A stretch of DNA of 64,000 bases from Caviibacterium pharyngocola (GTDB lineage: Bacteria; Pseudomonadota; Gammaproteobacteria; Enterobacterales; Pasteurellaceae), in contig NZ_PHGZ01000006.1 in the NCBI RefSeq assembly GCF_002795405.1, positions 124,001 to 188,000 of the forward strand. The letters are read 5' to 3'. The translations under genes were made by a program, and so were the position numbers. Numbering within the stretch: the stretch's first letter is position 1; each line of letters starts with the position of its first letter. Below the pieces are notes generated by a model. The model searched no databases and was not told the origin of the DNA. It was given only the letters and a program-made list of their open reading frames with translations. This document shows positions 40,620-51,733 of this stretch, piece by piece.

Positions 40620-40668
40620 TCGATAATTAAATAAACCGTATAAATTATAGGTGAATGTGGAGTGCATT

Positions 40669-41796
40669 ATGAATGATAAATTGAACGGACTATTTTCACT
40701 GGCCGATGTCAGCCGCCGTGATTTTATGAAATTATGTACCGCACTTGCGGCGACAATGGGATTAAGTTCAAAGGCGGGTGCTGAAATGAGCAATGCGCTC
40801 ACCGCGCCGAAACGCCCGCCGGTGATTTGGATCGGGGCGCAGGAATGTACCGGCTGTACGGAGTCTCTATTGCGTTCTACTCACCCGACCGTTGAGAATT
40901 TGGTGCTTGACGTTATTTCATTAGAATATCACGAAGCCCTATCCGCCGCATTCGGCGATCAAGCGGAAGAAAATAAACATAACGCCATACACCACTATAA
41001 AGGCAAATATATTTTGGTGGTGGACGGTTCCATTCCGTTAAAAGACGGCGGCGTGTATTGTATGGTGGCGGGAAAACCTATTCACGAACATATTAAAACT
41101 GCGGCAAAAGATGCAGCGGCGATTATCGCGATCGGTTCTTGTTCTTCTTGGGGCGGTGTGCCTTCCAGCGGTGAAAATCCGACAGGTGCGGTCAGTTTAT
41201 CGGAAATTTTACCCGGCATTCCTGTGATCAACATTCCGGGCTGTCCGCCGAATCCGCATAACTTCCTTGCCACTGTCGCTTACATTATCACTTATAAAAA
41301 ATTGCCGGCAATGGACAAACAAAATCGTCCTCTATTTGCCTATGATCGGTTAATTCACGAAAACTGCTATCGCCGACCGCACTTTGATGCGGGACGCTTC
41401 GCCAAAGAATTCGGCGATTACGGTCATCGCAACGGTTGGTGTTTATATCATTTAGGCTGTAAAGGGCCGGAAACTTATGGTAACTGTTCCACTTTAGAAT
41501 TTTGCGATGTAGGCGGCAATAACTGGCCGGTGGGTATCGGACATCCTTGTTACGGCTGTAATGAAAAAGGTATCGGTTTCACCAAAGATATTTTCCAACT
41601 GGCAACCGTTGAAAACCCGACGCCGCGCGTGAATAAACCGGATGTAATGAATACGGAAGGCGGGGAAATTTCCAAAACCGCAATCGGTTTATTGGGCGGA
41701 GCCGCCGGTGTGTTGGCGGGCGTCAGCGTAATGACTTTACGCGAGTTAAGTATTCAACGTAAAGCACTTGAAGTCGAACAAGATAAACAAGGATAA
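40669..41796 (+). CDS. hybO: Hydrogenase-2 small subunit
   Basis: Iron-sulfur subunit of a membrane-bound uptake [NiFe]-hydrogenase. The 375-residue precursor has a Tat signal ([17 protein letters not shown]). The cluster cysteines begin at [15 protein letters not shown], continue with GSCSSWGG and CPPNP, and later [15 protein letters not shown]-terminal hydrophobic helix ([18 protein letters not shown]) anchors it. The ATG at 40669 follows GTGGAG; a GTG at 40651 is an alternative. First gene of hybOABCDE. Confidence 0.96.
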   Translation: MNDKLNGLFSLADVSRRDFMKLCTALAATMGLSSKAGAEMSNALTAPKRPPVIWIGAQECTGCTESLLRSTHPTVENLVLDVISLEYHEALSAAFGDQAEENKHNAIHHYKGKYILVVDGSIPLKDGGVYCMVAGKPIHEHIKTAAKDAAAIIAIGSCSSWGGVPSSGENPTGAVSLSEILPGIPVINIPGCPPNPHNFLATVAYIITYKKLPAMDKQNRPLFAYDRLIHENCYRRPHFDAGRFAKEFGDYGHRNGWCLYHLGCKGPETYGNCSTLEFCDVGGNNWPVGIGHPCYGCNEKGIGFTKDIFQLATVENPTPRVNKPDVMNTEGGEISKTAIGLLGGAAGVLAGVSVMTLRELSIQRKALEVEQDKQG

Positions 41797-41801
41797 GCAC
41801 G

Positions 41802-42851
41802 ATGAATAGACGTAAGTTTTTGAAAGCGGGGCTTGCCGGCAGCCTTGTGGGCGGACTGAGTGTCTCGCCGCAAGCCAGTGCGATAGGCGCACAGAATCGC
41901 GAGCCGATTCCGGGTGCCTTGGGAATGTTATACGATTCGACCCTATGCGTAGGTTGCCAAGCTTGCGTGGTGGAATGTCAACAGGTAAATCATACGCCGG
42001 TAAATCCGGAAGGCGAGCAAAGTTGGTCGAATAACGATAAATTGTCGCCTTATACGCGTAACGTGATTCAAGTGTGGAGCGACGGCGACGGTACTGCTAA
42101 AGACCAGCCGGAAAACGGTTATGCTTATGTGAAAAAACAATGTATGCATTGCGTTGATCCGAACTGTGTCAGTGTTTGTCCGGTGCAAGCGTTAACGAAA
42201 AATCCTAAAACAGGTATCGTGAGTTATGATCCTGATATCTGTACCGGTTGCCGTTATTGTATGGTTGGTTGTCCGTTCGATGTGCCGAAATACGATTATA
42301 ACAATCCTTTCGGGCAAATTTCCAAATGCGAGCTTTGTAACCAAAAAGGCGTTGAACGCATCGATCACGGCAAATTACCCGGCTGTTGCGATGTTTGCCC
42401 TACCGGCGCAATTATTTTCGGCTCGCGTGAAGATTTGTTGGAAGAAGCCCATCGTCGTTTAAACGCATTGCGCGGTTCCGATTATTATTATCCGCGTCAA
42501 CACGTTAACAGCCAAGATCGTTATAAAGCTAGCATTCCGCGCTATTTGCAATATATTTACGGTGAAAAAGAAGCCGGCGGTACGCAAGTGTTAATGATTG
42601 CCGGCGTGCCTTATGAAAATTTAGGCTTGCCGAAATTGGACGAACTTTCCACCGGTGCGCGCGCGGAACACTTACAACATTTCTTATATCGCGGAATGGC
42701 GTTGCCATTGGTTGCTCTTGCCGGATTATCGGTGATTACTTACCGTAATATGCACGAAAAAGAAATCGAAGCTAATCGCCGTGCCAGAATGATTGCGAAG
42801 AAAGAAATGGAAAAAGAAATGGAAGAAGAGGAGGAGAAACATAATGGGTAG
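41802..42851 (+). CDS. hybA: Hydrogenase-2 ferredoxin-type subunit HybA
   Basis: Periplasmic electron-transfer subunit with four [4Fe-4S] clusters. The 349 residues start with a Tat motif ([10 protein letters not shown]) and contain [45 protein letters not shown] and CELC...[12 protein letters not shown]-terminal hydrophobic segment ([17 protein letters not shown]) is followed by a very charged tail rich in E and K. It passes electrons from HybOC towards HybB and quinone. Confidence 0.95.
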   Translation: MNRRKFLKAGLAGSLVGGLSVSPQASAIGAQNREPIPGALGMLYDSTLCVGCQACVVECQQVNHTPVNPEGEQSWSNNDKLSPYTRNVIQVWSDGDGTAKDQPENGYAYVKKQCMHCVDPNCVSVCPVQALTKNPKTGIVSYDPDICTGCRYCMVGCPFDVPKYDYNNPFGQISKCELCNQKGVERIDHGKLPGCCDVCPTGAIIFGSREDLLEEAHRRLNALRGSDYYYPRQHVNSQDRYKASIPRYLQYIYGEKEAGGTQVLMIAGVPYENLGLPKLDELSTGARAEHLQHFLYRGMALPLVALAGLSVITYRNMHEKEIEANRRARMIAKKEMEKEMEEEEEKHNG

Positions 42852-44040
42852 AGCACGTCCTCTCGGCGGAAGATTAATTTCGATTCCCGTTTTAGTCTTT
42901 GCGCCTATTGCGGTAATTTGTTTACTGTTGATTTTAAAACGTTTGGTTTTCGGTATCGGCTCGGTTACGGCGTTAAACGGCGGTTATCCGTGGGGAATTT
43001 GGATCGCCTTCGACTTATTGGTCGGTACGGGATTTGCCTGCGGCGGCTGGGCGTTGGCGTGGACGGTTTATGTCTTTAACAAAGGGAAATATCACCCGTT
43101 GGTGCGTCCGGCATTGCTGGCGAGCTTATTCGGTTATACCTTGGGCGGTTTGTCTATCACCATTGATATGGGGCGTTATTGGCATATGCCGTATTTCTTC
43201 GTGCCCGGACAATTTAACACCTCCTCCGTGTTATTTGAAACCGCGGTGTGTATGACCATTTACATTTGTGTGGTCACGCTGGAATTCGCGCCGGTGATAC
43301 TAGGTTTCTTCGGCTTGCGCAAATGGTTCGATAAATTAAATAAAGTAATGTTTTTTATCGTCGCACTGGGCGCTTTATTGCCGATGATGCACCAATCTTC
43401 AATGGGATCTTTAATGATTGTTGCCGGTCATAAAGTGCATCCGGTATGGCAAAGTTATGAAATGTTACCGATTTTCTCACTTTTAACCGCCTTTATTATG
43501 GGCTTTTCCATTGTAGTGTTCGAAGGTTCTTTAGTGAAAGCGGGATTAGCGGGCAAAGCGCCGGACGAACGGCATTTATTTATCCAACTGATTAAAGCGA
43601 CCAGCGTGTTAATGGTGGTTTTTGTCGGATTGCGTTTCGGCGAATTGATTTATCACGACAAATTACATTATGTGTTGCAATGGGAAAAACACGCTTATTT
43701 ATTCTGGCTGGAAGTCTCCTTATTGCTATTGCCGGTCTTTACCTCTTTCTTAGGGGCGGGGCGACCGCGTAAAGACAGCCGTTGGTTATTCGTTTCGGCA
43801 TTAAGTATGTTAATCGGCGCGGCATTATGGCGTATGGATTATTCGTTGATTATGTACGATCCGGGTAACGGCTATCATTATTTCCCGACCGCAGAAGAAT
43901 TATTGATTTCTATCGGTTTTATATCTATTGAAATTTGTGCTTACATTCTGATTATTCGATTGTTCCCGGTATTGCCGGTTATTAAAGAAGCGCAAGAAGA
44001 ACAAAATACACACACTGTGCAAGATGGAGTTAAAGTATGA
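42844..44040 (+). CDS. hybB: Hydrogenase-2 integral membrane subunit HybB
   Basis: A 398-residue NrfD/PsrC-like protein with about ten membrane helices that links the hydrogenase to menaquinone. Typical are [24 protein letters not shown] in two parts and [22 protein letters not shown] near the end. It starts at an ATG overlapping the hybA end by 8 bp; an extended frame upstream is shadow. Confidence 0.95.
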   Translation: MGRARPLGGRLISIPVLVFAPIAVICLLLILKRLVFGIGSVTALNGGYPWGIWIAFDLLVGTGFACGGWALAWTVYVFNKGKYHPLVRPALLASLFGYTLGGLSITIDMGRYWHMPYFFVPGQFNTSSVLFETAVCMTIYICVVTLEFAPVILGFFGLRKWFDKLNKVMFFIVALGALLPMMHQSSMGSLMIVAGHKVHPVWQSYEMLPIFSLLTAFIMGFSIVVFEGSLVKAGLAGKAPDERHLFIQLIKATSVLMVVFVGLRFGELIYHDKLHYVLQWEKHAYLFWLEVSLLLLPVFTSFLGAGRPRKDSRWLFVSALSMLIGAALWRMDYSLIMYDPGNGYHYFPTAEELLISIGFISIEICAYILIIRLFPVLPVIKEAQEEQNTHTVQDGVKV

Positions 44041-45746
44041 CAGAAAAACAACGCATTACGATTGATCCGATTACGCGTATCGAGGGTCATTTACGGATTG
44101 ATTGTGAAATTGAAGACGGCAAAGTCGTGAATGCTTGGTCATCCGGTACAATGTGGCGCGGAATGGAAAATATCGTCAAAGGCAATGACCCGCGCAACGC
44201 GTGGATGATTATGCAACGAATTTGCGGCGTTTGTACCACGGTGCACGCTATTATCAGCGTGCGTGCGGTAGAAGATGCGATCAACGCGAAAGTGCCGGTG
44301 AATGCACAATACATTCGCAATATGATTTTAGCCGCCCACAGTATGCACGATCACATCGTTCATTTTTATCAATTATCCGCAATGGACTGGGTGGATATTA
44401 CCGAAGCGCTAAAAGCGGATCCGCAAAAAGCGGCGGATATGTTGCAAGGCGTATCCACTTGGTCGCTAAACAGCGCCAATGAATTTCGTAATGTTCAGAA
44501 AAAAATTCAAGCTTTGGTAGAAAGCGGACAGCTAGGCATTTTTGCCAACGGCTATTTTAATCATCCGGCAATGAAATTACCGCCGGAAGTCAACTTAATC
44601 GCCGTGGCGCATTATTTGCAGGCTTTGGAATGTCAACGCGATGCCAACCGCGTAGTGGCATTACTCGGCGGAAAATCACCGCACATTCAAAATCTGGCGA
44701 TCGGCGGTGTAGCGAATCCGATTAATTTGGATTCGCAAGCAGTACTCAATTTGGAACGTTTAATGTTCGTAAAAGCGTGCATTGATAAATTAAACGACTT
44801 CGTAAATCAAGTATATAAAGTGGATACTGCGGTAATCGCGGCGTATTATCCGGAATGGTTAAAATTGGGTGCGACCTCACGCAATTATTTATCCGTACCG
44901 GAATATCCGATCGATCAAGAAAATAAAGTCTTCGAACTTTACGGCGGTTATATTGAAAACGGTGATCTCGCCACTTTCCGCCCGATCACCAATCACAAAG
45001 ACGATTATGTGATTAAAGGTATCAAAGAAAGCGGTAAACATTCGTGGTATGAAGATGATGAACCGCTTGCGCCTTGGGCGGGGTTAACGCGTCCTAAATA
45101 TACCGGTTGGCAGGAAGACGGCAAATATTCGTGGGTTAAAGCGCCGTCGTTTTACGGCAAAGTGGTGGAAGTCGGGCCGTTGGCTTATCTAATGACCGGT
45201 CTCGCCGCGCAAGACAAACGTACCTTGACTCATTTCGATCAAATTAAAGGATTATATACCGCACTTACCGGCAATAGCTTATCGGTGGAAGATTTACATT
45301 CCACATTAGGGCGCATTATCGGCCGCACGACGCATTGTTGCGTATTAAATGATATTTTGGCGGAACAATGGCAAAAACTTATCGAAAATATCGGCAAAGG
45401 CGATACCGTCGCATATCTGAAAACGGATATTCCGGCAAACGGCGAATATCGCGGTGTTGGTTTCGGTGAAGTGCCACGCGGAATGTTATCGCACTGGGTG
45501 GTGATTAAAGACGGTAAAATCGAAAATTATCAAGCCGTGGTGCCGTCCACTTGGAACTCCGGTCCGCGTAATGAAAAAGATGAAATGGGACCTTATGAAT
45601 TATCGCTTATCGGCACACCGGTTGCTGATCCGTCCAAACCGTTGGAAGTGGTGCGAACTATTCACTCTTTCGACCCTTGTATGTCGTGTGCCGTGCACGT
45701 TGTGAATACGGAAAACGGCGAAGTGACACAGGTGAAAATTTTGTGA
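44037..45746 (+). CDS. hybC: Hydrogenase-2 large subunit
   Basis: Catalytic [NiFe] subunit oxidising H2. The 569-residue precursor has the N-terminal metal site RICGVCTTVH (C63, C66) and the C-terminal site DPCMSCAVH (C548, C551). Cleavage after H554 would remove the last 15 residues, the job of HybD. It begins in an ATGA overlap with hybB. The mature subunit travels with HybO through Tat. Confidence 0.97.
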   Translation: MTEKQRITIDPITRIEGHLRIDCEIEDGKVVNAWSSGTMWRGMENIVKGNDPRNAWMIMQRICGVCTTVHAIISVRAVEDAINAKVPVNAQYIRNMILAAHSMHDHIVHFYQLSAMDWVDITEALKADPQKAADMLQGVSTWSLNSANEFRNVQKKIQALVESGQLGIFANGYFNHPAMKLPPEVNLIAVAHYLQALECQRDANRVVALLGGKSPHIQNLAIGGVANPINLDSQAVLNLERLMFVKACIDKLNDFVNQVYKVDTAVIAAYYPEWLKLGATSRNYLSVPEYPIDQENKVFELYGGYIENGDLATFRPITNHKDDYVIKGIKESGKHSWYEDDEPLAPWAGLTRPKYTGWQEDGKYSWVKAPSFYGKVVEVGPLAYLMTGLAAQDKRTLTHFDQIKGLYTALTGNSLSVEDLHSTLGRIIGRTTHCCVLNDILAEQWQKLIENIGKGDTVAYLKTDIPANGEYRGVGFGEVPRGMLSHWVVIKDGKIENYQAVVPSTWNSGPRNEKDEMGPYELSLIGTPVADPSKPLEVVRTIHSFDPCMSCAVHVVNTENGEVTQVKIL

Positions 45747-46237
45747 TGAAACCGTTAATTTTAGGCGTCGGCAACATTTTATTAAGCGACGAAGGCATTG
45801 GCGTTTATGCCGTGCAAGCTTTGGAAAAAGATCCGATTTTTTCACCGCACTTTGATATTGTGGACGGCGGCACTTGCGGAATGGAGCTGTTGGATATAAT
45901 GGCGAACCGCGATCACATTATTATTGTGGACGCAGTATTGGCGAATAAAACGCCGGGCGAAATCATCGTGTTATACGATGAACAAGTACCAACGTTTTTC
46001 TCGCGTAAAATCTCGCCGCACCAACTGGGGATCTGCGATGTGCTGTCGGCATTGAAACTTACCGATGAATTTCCGCGTAATTTATGTTTAATTGGTATTC
46101 AACCGGAAAGTTTCGAACCGGCGATCGGATTAAGCGCTTTATTACAACAACGCTTGCCGGATATTCGCACGCAAATTATCGAACAATTACGACAATACGG
46201 CGTGATGCCGAACAATAACGAGAAAAGTGCGGTATGA
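45746..46237 (+). CDS. hybD: Hydrogenase-2 maturation endopeptidase
   Basis: Nickel-checking protease that trims the HybC C terminus. The 163 residues begin MKPLILGVGNILLSDEGIGV with the metal-binding Glu, and have DGGTCGMELLD and KISPHQLGICDVLSA with the conserved histidine. The ATG overlaps the hybC stop by one base; the frame upstream is shadow. Confidence 0.95.
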   Translation: MKPLILGVGNILLSDEGIGVYAVQALEKDPIFSPHFDIVDGGTCGMELLDIMANRDHIIIVDAVLANKTPGEIIVLYDEQVPTFFSRKISPHQLGICDVLSALKLTDEFPRNLCLIGIQPESFEPAIGLSALLQQRLPDIRTQIIEQLRQYGVMPNNNEKSAV

Positions 46238-46737
46238 ATCGAGAAAGTTTTGCACCTACGGAGGTTTTAGATATTCATTGCACGGGATTCGATCAAGATC
46301 CGTCATCGTTGTTGCAACGCGCAATGGAAAAAATCGTGCCGACTATGCAGGATTTGCCTTTTTATCGTCGCGATATTGCGTGTTTTTGCCCGAAATTTAC
46401 ATTGTATGAAAATCAATGGCTCGGCGCTTTATTAACGCCTTGGACGTTAAGTTTAGTGGTGTTGCCGGGGCCGGGACAACAATGGGAAAATCGCACTGTC
46501 GGCGATAAATTGGTGCTGCGTTTACCTTATAAAGATCTGGTATTTACGGTCAGTCATCTGGATGACATCCCGCAATATTTAAGCTGTTCGTTGCAATCGC
46601 CGTTGGATCCGAGTCTTACGGCGGAACAAGCGGAAAAACTGGCGAAAGATTGTTTATATATGATGTTATCCTTGCCGGTGAAACAAAAAACACCGGATCT
46701 CGGCAAGCGAAATATCTTTAAAGCCTTGGCGGATTAG
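46234..46737 (+). CDS. hybE: Hydrogenase-2 assembly chaperone HybE
   Basis: A 167-residue HybE-type protein, in E. coli a Tat proofreading chaperone for HybO. Typical stretches are MQDLPFYRRDIACFCPKF and WLGALLTPWTLSLVVLPGPG. It starts in an ATGA overlap with hybD, and a USS core lies directly against its ATG. hybF, hybG and the hyp genes needed for maturation are not in the window. Confidence 0.92.
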   Translation: MNRESFAPTEVLDIHCTGFDQDPSSLLQRAMEKIVPTMQDLPFYRRDIACFCPKFTLYENQWLGALLTPWTLSLVVLPGPGQQWENRTVGDKLVLRLPYKDLVFTVSHLDDIPQYLSCSLQSPLDPSLTAEQAEKLAKDCLYMMLSLPVKQKTPDLGKRNIFKALAD

Positions 46738-46804
46738 GGAATTTGTTCGAAAAACTGGCTAAAACTTAGGGTTAATGTTAAAATCCGCATAGCGATGTAA
46801 CCGG

Positions 46805-46848
46805 GTTACGTTGGCTGTTGCGTTAGCAGGGTAACGTAACTATTTTTT
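46805..46848 (+). terminator. hyb operon terminator
   Basis: GTTACGTT pairs with AACGTAAC, with CTG/CAG inside the loop, then TATTTTTT. Confidence 0.6.
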
Positions 46849-46900
46849 ATTGTATGTGTTTGAATTATCTCTGTTTGAGGTTTGACCTTGTAAAAATCGG

Positions 46901-46928
46901 TTGCAACTTTGAGAAAAATGCATACACT
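46901..46928 (+). promoter_or_regulatory. Probable acpP promoter
   Basis: TTGCAA, 16 bp, TACACT, ending 43 bp before the acpP start. A separate promoter is expected, since a terminator lies between hybE and acpP. Confidence 0.5.
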
Positions 46929-46971
46929 ATAAAACCATTATTTTATGGCTAACTATAATAGGAAAAGCAAG

Positions 46972-47202
46972 ATGAGCATTGAAGAACGCGTAAAAAAAAT
47001 CATTGTTGAACAATTAGGTGTTAAAGAGGAAGACGTGAAATCCGAAGCTTCTTTCGTAGAAGATTTAGGTGCGGACTCTTTAGATACCGTTGAACTTGTA
47101 ATGGCTTTAGAAGAAGAATTCGATATCGAAATTCCTGATGAAGAAGCGGAAAAAATTACAACTGTTCAATCAGCGATCGACTACGTTCAAAACAATCAGT
47201 AA
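46972..47202 (+). CDS. acpP: Acyl carrier protein
   Basis: Acidic carrier of growing acyl chains, 76 residues. The phosphopantetheine serine is in [20 protein letters not shown]. The ATG at 46972 (MSIEERVKK) follows GGAAAAGCAAG; nine further codons upstream are in frame but unlikely. It is cut off from fabG by the hydrogenase operon and not followed by fabF. Confidence 0.98.
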   Translation: MSIEERVKKIIVEQLGVKEEDVKSEASFVEDLGADSLDTVELVMALEEEFDIEIPDEEAEKITTVQSAIDYVQNNQ

Positions 47203-47210
47203 TTTAATCG

Positions 47211-47238
47211 GGGCGGTATTTTTACCGCCCTTATTTTA
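47211..47238 (+). terminator. acpP terminator
   Basis: GGGCGGTA/TACCGCCC with a TTTT loop, then TTATTTTA. Confidence 0.8.
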
Positions 47239-47406
47239 TCCGCAAAATAATCCAATCCTTCCGTTAAGGCTAATCTTACAACATTATGGCGAAAATTGAT
47301 CTAACGCTATTTTTTGTAATAAATCCTGTTGAAACGATTGTGCATTTTGCCAAATGCAGTATCATACCCGCTAACTTTCTCATATAACTCTTTTGAAGGA
47401 TATTTT

Positions 47407-48756
47407 ATGCTTTATTTAGAATTTTTATTTCTGCTCTTGATGCTTTATACCGGTAGTCGTTACGGCGGTATCGGTCTTGGAGTAATATCAGGTATAGGTT
47501 TAGTGATCGAAGTTTTTATACTTCGTATGCCGTTAGGGAAAGCACCGATTGACGTAATGTTGGTGATTCTTGCCGTTGTAACTTGTGCCTCCGTATTAGA
47601 AGCAGCCGGCGGTTTAAAATATATGCTGCAAATCGCCGAACGTATTTTACGCAGCAACCCGAAACGCGTCACAATCCTTGGACCAATCGTTACTTATTTA
47701 ATGACCTTTATGTTGGGTACCGGTCACTCGGTTTATTCCGTAATGCCGATTATCGGTGACATCGCGTTAAAAAATAAAATCCGTCCGGAACGTCCGATGG
47801 CGGTTTCTTCCGTGGCATCGCAATTAGCCATTACCTCCAGCCCGTTATCGGCGGCGATTGCCTATTATTTAACCCAAATCACGCAAATTCCGGGTTATGA
47901 ACATATCAGCTTATTGAATATTATCTCCGTTACCGTTCCGGCAACGTTCCTCGGCACAATGGCAATGGCGCTTTACAGCTTACGTCGCGGGAAAGAATTG
48001 GAAGATGATCCGGAATATCAACGTCGTTTACAAGATCCGGTATGGCGCGAACGTATTTTGAATACCACCGCAACCTCATTAAATGACGAATTACCGAAAT
48101 CGGCAAAACTTGCGGTGTATTTATTCTTACTTTCTTTGGTTTCCGTGGTAATTATCGCAATGTTGCCGGAAATCCGCACCGTCGGCGTACCGGTTGACGG
48201 TAAAGCGGTTAAACCGATTTCAATGTCTTTCATCATCCAAATGATGATGCTTTGTTTCGGCGGTATCATTTTAATCGCCACCAAAACCAACCCGCAAACC
48301 GTACCGAACGGTGTAGTATTTAAATCCGGAATGGTCGCGTGTGTGGCAATTTTCGGTATCGCGTGGATGAGCGACACTTATTTCCAATACGCAATGCCGG
48401 AATTTAAAGCGGCAGTAACCTCAATGGTTGAGCACTATCCTTGGACATTCGCCTTCGCCTTATTTGCCGTTTCCGTGGTGATCAACAGTCAAGCTGCGAC
48501 CGCCGTAATGATGCTTCCGGTCGGTATCGGCTTAGGTTTACCGGCACCGGTGCTTATCGGTTTAATTCCGGCGACCTACGCTTACTTCTTCATTCCGAAC
48601 TATCCGTCCGATATCGCAACGGTTAACTTCGACGTCACTGGTACGACAAAAATCGGTAAATACTACTTCAACCACAGCTTTATGGTACCGGGTTTAATCG
48701 GTGTAGTGACAGCCTGTTTAGTCGGTTACGCTATTGCGCATATCGTTATTGCGTAA
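47407..48756 (+). CDS. dcuB: Anaerobic C4-dicarboxylate transporter
   Basis: Inner-membrane antiporter of the Dcu family that exchanges fumarate or malate for succinate in fumarate respiration. The 449 residues hold about 10-12 hydrophobic segments and the family stretches GIGLGVISGIGLVIEVF, FMLGTGHSVYSVMPI, SSVASQLAITSSPLSAA and ATAVMMLPVGIGLGLPAP. DcuB rather than DcuA is judged from overall resemblance. The ATG at 47407 follows GAAGGA. Confidence 0.9.
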   Translation: MLYLEFLFLLLMLYTGSRYGGIGLGVISGIGLVIEVFILRMPLGKAPIDVMLVILAVVTCASVLEAAGGLKYMLQIAERILRSNPKRVTILGPIVTYLMTFMLGTGHSVYSVMPIIGDIALKNKIRPERPMAVSSVASQLAITSSPLSAAIAYYLTQITQIPGYEHISLLNIISVTVPATFLGTMAMALYSLRRGKELEDDPEYQRRLQDPVWRERILNTTATSLNDELPKSAKLAVYLFLLSLVSVVIIAMLPEIRTVGVPVDGKAVKPISMSFIIQMMMLCFGGIILIATKTNPQTVPNGVVFKSGMVACVAIFGIAWMSDTYFQYAMPEFKAAVTSMVEHYPWTFAFALFAVSVVINSQAATAVMMLPVGIGLGLPAPVLIGLIPATYAYFFIPNYPSDIATVNFDVTGTTKIGKYYFNHSFMVPGLIGVVTACLVGYAIAHIVIA

Positions 48757-48789
48757 TACAACGTTAATCGACGGATAAACCCGAATGGC

Positions 48790-48822
48790 AAAAGTGCGGT
48801 AATTTTCACCGCACTTTTTTTG
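48790..48822. terminator. Bidirectional terminator built from an inverted USS pair
   Basis: AAAAGTGCGGT and ACCGCACTTTT around a 7-nt loop, then T-rich; between convergent dcuB and rho. Confidence 0.8.
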
Positions 48823-48908
48823 TTTTATAAATACTGCATCGCGGAAAGATTTGCTTCTTTAAGCAATAAAAAAGGCACTGAAATCAGCGCCTTGAATCGA
48901 ATTATTTC

Positions 48909-50171
48909 TTATGAGCGTTTCATAATTTCAAAGAATTCTTCGTTGGTTTTCGCAACCATCAGTTTATCGATAAGGAATTCCATCGCTTCCACTTCGCCCA
49001 TCGGGTTAAGGATTTTACGTAGAATCCACATTTTTTGTAATTCGTCAGGCGTGGTGAGTAAATCTTCTTTACGCGTACCGGAACGGTTGAAATCGATCGC
49101 CGGGAATACGCGTTTTTCTGCGATTTTACGGGAAAGATGTAATTCCATATTCCCCGTACCTTTAAATTCCTCGAAGATCACCTCGTCCATTTTCGAACCG
49201 GTATCTACTAAAGCGGTGGCGATAATAGTGAGGCTGCCGCCTTCTTCCACGTTACGCGCCGCACCGAAGAAACGCTTCGGACGATGTAATGCATTGGCAT
49301 CCACACCGCCGGATAAAATTTTGCCCGATGCCGGTGTCACGGTGTTGTAAGCGCGCGCTAAACGCGTAATACTATCCAACAAAATCACCACGTCTTTTTT
49401 ATGCTCGACCGAACGTTTGGCTTTTTCGATAACCATTTCCGCCACTTGAACGTGACGTGCTGCCGGTTCATCAAAAGTGGAAGCAATTACTTCACCTTTT
49501 ACCGAACGTTGCATTTCGGTCACTTCCTCCGGACGTTCGTCAATCAACAGAACGATCAACTCGCATTCGGGATAATTGTGCGTAATGCTTTGGGCAATAT
49601 TTTGCAACAACATTGTTTTACCCGCTTTCGGCGGCGCAACGATAAGACCGCGTTGACCTTTCCCGATCGGTGACGCCAAATCTAAAATTCGAGCGGTTAA
49701 ATCTTCGGTGGAACCGTTACCGCGTTCCATTCTAAGACGTGAATTTGCGTGAAGCGGTGTTAAGTTTTCAAAGAGAATTTTGCTGCGGGAAACTTCCGGT
49801 TTGTCATCGTTGACTTGATCGACTTTAAGCAGGGCGAAATAGCGTTCGCCTTCTTTCGGCGGGCGAATTTTACCTTCGATTTTATCCCCGGTTTGCAAAT
49901 TGAATCGACGAATTTGGCTCGGTGAAACATAAATGTCATCCGGACCGGCTAGGTATGAACTGTCTGCGGAACGTAAGAAACCGAAACCGTCGGGTAAAAT
50001 TTCTAACACACCGCCGCCGAAAATATCTTCGCCGCTTTTAGCGTGTTGTTTTAAAATAGCGAAAACGATGTCTTGTTTGCGTAAACGGGCTAAATTTTCT
50101 AACCCCATTTTTTCTTCGCCGAGCGTTACCAATTCTGAAACGGGCGTATTTTTTAGTTCTGTTAAATGCAT
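48909..50171 (-). CDS. rho: Transcription termination factor Rho
   Basis: Hexameric RNA-dependent ATPase. The 420 residues have the N-terminal domain, the cold-shock RNA-binding fold ([18 protein letters not shown], about 59-76), the Walker A APPKAGKT (179-186), [15 protein letters not shown], the [11 protein letters not shown] Walker B region and the R-loop [20 protein letters not shown]. It is divergent from rhlB. A small hairpin lies in its 5' leader (GACCT/AGGTC, 50227-50241). Confidence 0.98.
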   Translation of the reverse strand: MHLTELKNTPVSELVTLGEEKMGLENLARLRKQDIVFAILKQHAKSGEDIFGGGVLEILPDGFGFLRSADSSYLAGPDDIYVSPSQIRRFNLQTGDKIEGKIRPPKEGERYFALLKVDQVNDDKPEVSRSKILFENLTPLHANSRLRMERGNGSTEDLTARILDLASPIGKGQRGLIVAPPKAGKTMLLQNIAQSITHNYPECELIVLLIDERPEEVTEMQRSVKGEVIASTFDEPAARHVQVAEMVIEKAKRSVEHKKDVVILLDSITRLARAYNTVTPASGKILSGGVDANALHRPKRFFGAARNVEEGGSLTIIATALVDTGSKMDEVIFEEFKGTGNMELHLSRKIAEKRVFPAIDFNRSGTRKEDLLTTPDELQKMWILRKILNPMGEVEAMEFLIDKLMVAKTNEEFFEIMKRS

Positions 50172-50412
50172 AATTGAAATGTTATTAAGATTGGGTAATG
50201 ATTTAGAGTGAAAAGACCTCGAAAAGGTCGGTTGAATGGGCGTAAAGTTACCACTAAATCCGCATTCTGTCTAGTTTTTGAATGAAATATTTACAAAAAA
50301 GTGCGGTTGTTTTTTGGGGATTTTCCGACTTCGTGCTATTCTTAGCACAATTTTTATAGCGCCCGACTTTTGTAACGCGCTGAGTATTGAAACATCAATG
50401 AATGAACGTATT

Positions 50413-51651
50413 ATGCAAAATGACCATTTAAGTCGGCAACGATTCGCCGATTTAACTTTAGATCCTAAAGTCCTATCCGCCTTGCAACAAAAAGGCTTCG
50501 AATATTGTACGCCGATTCAGGCGCTGTCACTGCCGATCAGCTTGGCTGGGCGTGATGTCGCCGGTCAGGCACAAACCGGCACGGGAAAAACTATCGCATT
50601 TTTGACCGCAGTTTTTCATCATTTAGTCACTCATCCCGCCCAAGGACAACCGCGCGCTTTGATCTTAGCACCGACGCGCGAATTGGCGGTGCAAATCAGT
50701 CACGATGCGGAATCGTTAGCGGCGGCGACCGGATTAAAAACCGGTTTGGCTTACGGCGGCGACGGTTATGACAAACAGCTTAAAGCTATCGAACAAGGCA
50801 TCGATATTTTAATCGGCACGACCGGACGTGTGATTGATTATGTCAAACAAGGCGTAATTCGCCTGTCCGATATTCAAGTGGTGGTGCTGGATGAAGCGGA
50901 TCGAATGTTCGATTTAGGTTTTATCAAAGATATTCGTTATCTTATGCGCAAATGCCCGCCGCCGGCGCAGCGTTTGACGATGTTATTTTCCGCCACGCTG
51001 TCTTACAAAGTGCGCGAGTTGGCATTTGAAGATATGAACGATCCCGAATATATCGAAATCGAGCCTTTGCAAAAAACCGGACATCGTATTAAAGAAGAAT
51101 TATTTTATCCGTCCAATCGAGACAAAATGGCGTTATTAATGACCTTATTGGAAGAAGAATGGCCGGAACGTTGCATTATTTTTGCCAATACCAAACACCG
51201 TTGCGAAGACATTTGGGGGTATTTGGCGGCGGACGGACACCGCGTCGGCTTGCTTACCGGCGATGTGGCGCAGAAAAAACGTTTGTCGCTGTTAAAACAA
51301 TTTACCGACGGCGATTTGGATATTTTGGTGGCGACGGATGTGGCGGCGCGCGGGTTGCATATTCCTGACGTAACGCACGTTTTCAACTACGATTTACCGG
51401 ATGATTGCGAAGATTATGTACACCGAATCGGACGCACCGGACGCGCGGGCGAAAGCGGCGTATCCATTAGTTTCGCTTGCGAAGAATACGCAATGAATTT
51501 ACCGGCGATCGAAGAATATATCGGACACAGCATTCCGGTCAGTCAATATGACGCCGATTCCCTGCTTACCGACTTGCCGAAACCTTATCGGGTAAAACGC
51601 AACACCTCACCGACAAATCGTCAACAACGTCCGTTTAAAAAACGTTACTGA
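50413..51651 (+). CDS. rhlB: DEAD-box RNA helicase RhlB
   Basis: ATP-dependent RNA helicase of the degradosome. The 412-residue product has the Q motif ([14 protein letters not shown]), [33 protein letters not shown], and [13 protein letters not shown]. Start ATG 50413 ([14 protein letters not shown]) lines up with E. coli RhlB; ATG 50398 is an alternative and neither has a strong ribosome site. Shares the rho divergent region, as in many relatives. Confidence 0.93.
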   Translation: MQNDHLSRQRFADLTLDPKVLSALQQKGFEYCTPIQALSLPISLAGRDVAGQAQTGTGKTIAFLTAVFHHLVTHPAQGQPRALILAPTRELAVQISHDAESLAAATGLKTGLAYGGDGYDKQLKAIEQGIDILIGTTGRVIDYVKQGVIRLSDIQVVVLDEADRMFDLGFIKDIRYLMRKCPPPAQRLTMLFSATLSYKVRELAFEDMNDPEYIEIEPLQKTGHRIKEELFYPSNRDKMALLMTLLEEEWPERCIIFANTKHRCEDIWGYLAADGHRVGLLTGDVAQKKRLSLLKQFTDGDLDILVATDVAARGLHIPDVTHVFNYDLPDDCEDYVHRIGRTGRAGESGVSISFACEEYAMNLPAIEEYIGHSIPVSQYDADSLLTDLPKPYRVKRNTSPTNRQQRPFKKRY

Positions 51652-51679
51652 TTTTGACCGCACTTTTAATATTGTTTGA

Positions 51680-51705
51680 GGCTTCAGGAATGAAGCCTTT
51701 TTAAT
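51680..51705 (+). terminator. rhlB terminator
   Basis: GGCTTCA/TGAAGCC with a GGAA loop, then five T. Confidence 0.8.
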
Positions 51706-51717
51706 TTTTATCTAAAA

Positions 51718-51733
51718 TGTGATGTTTGTCACA
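51718..51733. promoter_or_regulatory. CRP site upstream of uhpT
   Basis: TGTGATGTTTGTCACA is a perfect TGTGA-N6-TCACA consensus. It lies about 100 bp upstream of a -10-like TATCTAAGAT at 51813-51822. Confidence 0.8.

Noticed and set aside
47239-47406. FNR box in front of dcuB
   Set aside because: Only a TTGAT half (47296-47300) is present; the second half does not match.
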